Assembly: GCA_003176035.1 (NCBI GenBank)
Contig: PSRL01000073.1
Coordinates: 1-9,137 of the forward strand
Reading direction: 5' to 3'
Length of the DNA stretch: 9,137 nt
From: Verrucomicrobiota bacterium
GTDB lineage: Bacteria; Verrucomicrobiota; Verrucomicrobiia; Chthoniobacterales; Xiphinematobacteraceae
A model generated the notes under the pieces. That model saw only the letters and a program-made list of their open reading frames with translations. It made no database searches and was not told where the DNA came from. Below are positions 6,923 to 9,137 of this stretch, piece after piece. Every line of letters starts with the position of its first letter. Within the stretch, counting starts at the first letter, position 1. The position numbers were made by a program, and so were the translations under genes.

Positions 6923-7716
6923 ATACACACTGTTTGTGGAAAAAAGGCGCTGACTTCGTATTGAACCAGCGGTCCCAGCGCATATTTTTGCTCTTTCCAA
7001 TTAGGGGCGGGAGCACCCAGCAGGATTCCCTGCAACTTCTGAAGAGCTTTTGTCAGGTCCCATGCGCGAGTATCCATGATGTTCTGCCGAGGGAAGCCAT
7101 GCGCAGGTTCCAACGAGGAGCGTCGAAGGAAACAAACATGGAGACAACGGAAGTCGAGTTCTTCCCAGGGCTGTTGATGGTGAAGACCCAGTCTCAACTG
7201 AGCATGATAACCCGCACGAAACCGAATCGTCCCCCCATGAAGTCGCTCAAGGCATGGACCTGACCAGTCCTCAATCGCACTAAAATTGAAGAGCTTGGTC
7301 ATGCTCCGACACGGAGGGGAAAGGTGACCGATAGCCGAGTGGCCCTCGAGCTTTCGCACATTGAGCACTCCGCCAAAGACCATCCAAGAATCGGCGTATG
7401 CCCCTGCAATCAATTTTTCCCTCAGCCGCAGAAGACCGCTCGGATCATAAATTTCGTCTCCATCTACTCCTAATATCCAGGTTTTAGACCCCGCATAATG
7501 TTGAATCAGATCATGGGAATCATCTGAATTTCGAATTTCATGAATCCGTAGGCGATTCGAAAATTCCTTTTGCAGGCTCTTGAGGACTTCTTCGGTGCGA
7601 TCTTTAGAGCGATGATTAGCGACTATAAAATCATCACAGGCAGGCAGTGCGTTCCGAATAGCACGTTCAATAAAGACGTCCTCATTCCGAACCAACATGA
7701 TGCCGACCAGTTTCAT
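6919..7716 (-). CDS. Glycosyltransferase family 2-like protein
   Basis: This 265-residue protein has the outline of a GT-A fold, GT2-like glycosyltransferase. It opens MKLVGIMLVRNEDVFIERAI, the usual nucleotide-binding start. The next segment, DDFIVANHRSKDRTEEVLKS (28-47), corresponds to the normal DNGSTDGT-type loop, here with Asn-His in place of the usual Asp-Asn/Gly pair. TWILGVDGDEIYDP (79-92) supplies the DXD metal-binding pair as Asp85 and Asp87. The C-terminal part is less recognisable, with histidine- and tryptophan-rich stretches (WSGPCLERLHGG, HHQQPWEELDFRCLH) seen in some short GT2-like enzymes. The start at 7716 comes after an 80-base gap and a hairpin; it opens the overlapping glycan run. 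It probably uses a nucleotide-sugar donor in the cytoplasm. Fold is likely; specificity is unknown. Confidence 0.85.
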   Translation of the reverse strand: MKLVGIMLVRNEDVFIERAIRNALPACDDFIVANHRSKDRTEEVLKSLQKEFSNRLRIHEIRNSDDSHDLIQHYAGSKTWILGVDGDEIYDPSGLLRLREKLIAGAYADSWMVFGGVLNVRKLEGHSAIGHLSPPCRSMTKLFNFSAIEDWSGPCLERLHGGTIRFRAGYHAQLRLGLHHQQPWEELDFRCLHVCFLRRSSLEPAHGFPRQNIMDTRAWDLTKALQKLQGILLGAPAPNWKEQKYALGPLVQYEVSAFFPQTVCI

Positions 7717-7718
7717 CA

Positions 7719-7749
7719 GATCTTCGTAAAAAATTATTGAACGAAGATC
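7719..7749 (-). promoter_or_regulatory. 9-base inverted repeat abutting the GT2 start codon
   Basis: GATCTTCGT (7719-7727) and ACGAAGATC (7741-7749) form a perfect 9-base inverted repeat with a 13-base AT-rich loop. It ends two bases before the ATG of the GT2-like gene at 7716 on the minus strand. In RNA it would fold over the ribosome landing site; in DNA it could be an operator, as it overlaps a candidate -10 box. No T-tract follows, so termination of bioD is less likely. The repeat is seen; the role is inferred. Confidence 0.5.
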
Positions 7750-7763
7750 GGGTAACTTTTCAA
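7733..7763 (-). promoter_or_regulatory. Candidate sigma-70-like promoter for the glycan operon
   Basis: On the minus strand TTGAAA (7763-7758) and AATAAT (7738-7733) each match the consensus -35 and -10 hexamers at five of six positions. Their spacing is 19 bases, longer than the usual 17. Transcription would begin about ten bases before the start codon of the GT2-like gene, within the inverted repeat. This is a weak call. Confidence 0.3.
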
Positions 7764-7769
7764 GAACGT

Positions 7770-7785
7770 CCTATTATGCAATAGG
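7770..7785. repeat. Short inverted repeat downstream of bioD
   Basis: CCTATT-ATGC-AATAGG is a perfect 6-base inverted repeat with a 4-base loop, 12 bases past the bioD stop codon on the minus strand. It is AT-rich and lacks a following T-tract, so at best it is a weak terminator or a transcript-end stabiliser. Confidence 0.35.
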
Positions 7786-7796
7786 TTGAAATTGCA

Positions 7797-8453
7797 TTAA
7801 TTCGTGATTTTGTCACTTTTCACGCTCTTAGGAATCGCAAAATCAGGCAGAACCTCTTGTCCGGAGGCCACCTCAAACCAGAGAGGAACCTTTTGAGCGA
7901 TCCAATGAGCGTTTGAAGCTGCGGCGAAGTCTTGGGTCCCCTGGTTCAAAACAAAGCCGGCACAATCTAAGCCACGAGCCAAGATACTTTCGACAGTAAG
8001 AAGCGCATGATTGATAGCTCCCAACCGGTTTAAAACGACAACAATTACTTGCAGGGGGGAAATCTTTGTTAAGTCCCCGGCGAGGTCAGCCATCTCATAA
8101 CCCGCAGCGATCGGCACCCTCCAACCGCCCGCCCCTTCCACAAATACCAGGGAATGGCTGTCCGAAAGCTTCCGATAGCTCTCAAAAACCTGCTCCAACG
8201 AAATCGTTCTTCCCTCCCTTTCAGCGGCTATTGCCGGAGCCAACGGCTGCTCGAGAAAGACAGGGTTGATCTCCTCGAGGGAAAGGAGCCCGCCCATTGC
8301 GGCACACAACTTTTCGGCGTCGTGGCGCCCCCCCGTCTCGATGGGTTTCATTCCCACCGCATCTACCTTTTGGCTTCTTAGGCTTCGAAGCAAAAGTGAG
8401 GTCACATAGGTTTTTCCAACATTTGTATCAGTTCCAGTGATAAAGTAATTCAT
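7797..8453 (-). CDS. bioD: Dethiobiotin synthetase
   Basis: The product, about 218 residues, makes dethiobiotin from 7,8-diaminopelargonate, CO2 and ATP, the step before biotin synthase. NYFITGTDTNVGKT (2-15) is the characteristic P-loop of BioD, and KPIETGG (36-42) carries the CO2-binding lysine (Lys36). PLAPAIAAEREG (70-81) and VEGAGGWRVPI (105-115) are the other signature segments, and LNRLGAINHALLT (141-153) is also typical. The length is normal. I prefer the ATG at 8453 because it puts the P-loop at the usual distance from the N-terminus. An ATG at 8474 would add seven residues (MIYPIIP); a weak GAGAAAA lies upstream of that one. Other biotin genes are not in the window. bioD precedes the glycan genes on the same strand, with an 80-base gap, and is divergent from the ankyrin-like gene. 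Assignment is very secure. Confidence 0.95.
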   Translation of the reverse strand: MNYFITGTDTNVGKTYVTSLLLRSLRSQKVDAVGMKPIETGGRHDAEKLCAAMGGLLSLEEINPVFLEQPLAPAIAAEREGRTISLEQVFESYRKLSDSHSLVFVEGAGGWRVPIAAGYEMADLAGDLTKISPLQVIVVVLNRLGAINHALLTVESILARGLDCAGFVLNQGTQDFAAASNAHWIAQKVPLWFEVASGQEVLPDFAIPKSVKSDKITN

Positions 8454-8490
8454 GGGTATGATTGGGTAAATCATACGTCGTTTTTTCTCA

Positions 8491-8516
8491 GTTGCAAAAT
8501 TTGCGCAACAGGTTGC
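8491..8516. promoter_or_regulatory. GTTGC/GCAAC repeats in the divergent intergenic region
   Basis: The short gap between bioD and the divergent ankyrin-like gene contains GTTGC (8491-8495), its inverse GCAAC (8505-8509) and a third GTTGC (8512-8516). The first two form a 5-base inverted repeat around a 9-base AT-rich centre. The position between divergent starts suggests an operator. A biotin repressor site is a possibility because of bioD, but the words do not match the well-known BirA operator closely. No clear -35/-10 pairs were found here. Confidence 0.25.
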
Positions 8517-8535
8517 TAAATGTTATTTTTTCCTC

Positions 8536-9137
8536 ATGCGACTGATTCAAAACAATGTCTTTGGCCCTCAATATGGCCTCCCGCAGGAACCCAGCGGTCA
8601 TCAGGAGGGTCCTGCTACTGAAATCAAGCCTTCTTCACCGCGCCAATGCCCCAAACCCAATGAAGGAGTTCGTCATTCCCGATTGTTTGAGCGCACTCGT
8701 CCGTTTCTGGAGATGATGGAGAATAGTACCGTTGGAAATATTTCGCCTCAATTTAGCAGCACAAGTGAGGTCGAGGCACGAAAATTTTTTGAAGCTCACA
8801 ATGAGAAAGATGTCGAGGGAAACAATCCGCTACATAACCGGGTCCGGAAAATAGTTGCTATCCCTGACAGCAAGGAAGAGATTCAACAACTTTTGTCTGA
8901 GATAGACGAACTTACCATCAGGAATCGGGACTATGTAAATCAAAAAAACGAAGCGGAAGAAACGCCTCTGATGATAGCCATCGAGCAGTCTCCAATGGAA
9001 TATATGGATGTGATCTGTGAGAAAGTGCGTGGCGACAGAGCCTCTCTCTCAGCGCGCAATTCCAAAGGTCAATCGGGACTCGACTGTCTCTATTCGAGGC
9101 TGGACAGGTATCGCTCTCCCCTCACAGCCAAAGAAAA
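8536..9137 (+). CDS. Ankyrin-repeat-like protein, 3' end beyond the window
   Basis: An open frame runs from ATG at 8536 to the right edge without a stop (200 codons plus two bases), so the gene is truncated by the window. The first 50 or so residues are rich in Pro, Gln and Ser and look disordered. After residue 90 there are ankyrin-like units: EGNNPLHNRVRKIV (94-107), VNQKNEAEETPLMIAIEQSP (134-153) and LSARNSKGQSGLDCL (171-185), each with the G-x-TPL-like turn or a variant. This suggests a protein-binding solenoid. In host-associated bacteria such proteins are often secreted effectors, but nothing here proves secretion: no signal peptide is seen. No Shine-Dalgarno sequence precedes the ATG; the frame is open upstream only to a stop at 8467. 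It is divergent from bioD. The gene is probably real; the ankyrin call is moderate. Confidence 0.7.
   Translation, partial: MRLIQNNVFGPQYGLPQEPSGHQEGPATEIKPSSPRQCPKPNEGVRHSRLFERTRPFLEMMENSTVGNISPQFSSTSEVEARKFFEAHNEKDVEGNNPLHNRVRKIVAIPDSKEEIQQLLSEIDELTIRNRDYVNQKNEAEETPLMIAIEQSPMEYMDVICEKVRGDRASLSARNSKGQSGLDCLYSRLDRYRSPLTAKE

Noticed and set aside
6923..7000. N-terminal extension of the divergent glycosyltransferase
   Set aside because: These 26 codons overlap the 3' end of the GT2-like gene. The internal ATG at 6922 gives a natural ATGA junction and the expected first beta strand.
7719..7785. Rho-independent terminator after bioD
   Set aside because: Both inverted repeats lack a following T-tract on the minus strand, and their stems are AT-rich or have a long loop.
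1..9137. CRISPR array, tRNA, rRNA or intact insertion sequence
   Set aside because: No regularly spaced repeats, no cloverleaf or rRNA-like stretch, and no transposase reading frame were seen on either strand.

Overview
The window is a bacterial surface-glycan locus read almost entirely on the minus strand, with a biotin-synthesis gene at the head of the run and a divergent, right-truncated ankyrin-like gene at the right edge. By eye about half of the bases are G or C. No rRNA, tRNA, CRISPR array, transposase or phage gene is visible. Taxonomy cannot be fixed from this sequence. Start sites mostly lack a strong Shine-Dalgarno sequence, and the mix of GT-B glycosyltransferases, a PAPS-type sulfotransferase and an ankyrin-like protein would fit the PVC superphylum (Verrucomicrobiota or chlamydia-like bacteria), but this is a weak inference.

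Layout, in the direction of minus-strand transcription: bioD (8453-7797), an 80-base gap with two inverted repeats, a GT2-like glycosyltransferase (7716-6919), a GT-B-like glycosyltransferase (6922-5825, ATGA overlap), a GT4-type glycosyltransferase (5822-4659), a sulfotransferase (4668-3835, 10-base overlap) and a second GT4-type glycosyltransferase (3842-2640, 8-base overlap). These five genes are fused end to start and almost certainly share one transcript. A 263-base non-coding gap follows. It holds a GC-rich block bounded by imperfect inverted repeats (2528-2645) and an AT-rich leader. Then come a third GT-B glycosyltransferase (2376-1291) and a DegT-family PLP aminotransferase (1229-120). 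A plus-strand ankyrin-like gene starts at 8536 and runs off the right edge.

Together the glycan genes suggest assembly of a sulfated, amino-sugar-containing extracellular polysaccharide or lipopolysaccharide-type glycan: four or five sugar transfers, one sulfation, and one aminotransferase making an amino sugar donor. Flippase, polymerase, export and PAPS-synthesis genes are not in the window, so the pathway is incomplete here. bioD is probably a neighbour and not part of the glycan pathway.

The least expected signals are non-coding. A perfect 10-base inverted repeat buries the only strong Shine-Dalgarno sequence in the window, that of the aminotransferase. A perfect 9-base inverted repeat ends two bases before the start codon of the first glycosyltransferase. 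The 2528-2645 block looks like a small mobile or repetitive element touching the stop codon of a glycosyltransferase. Two 12-base words are shared between the non-coding DNA on either side of the aminotransferase/glycosyltransferase pair.
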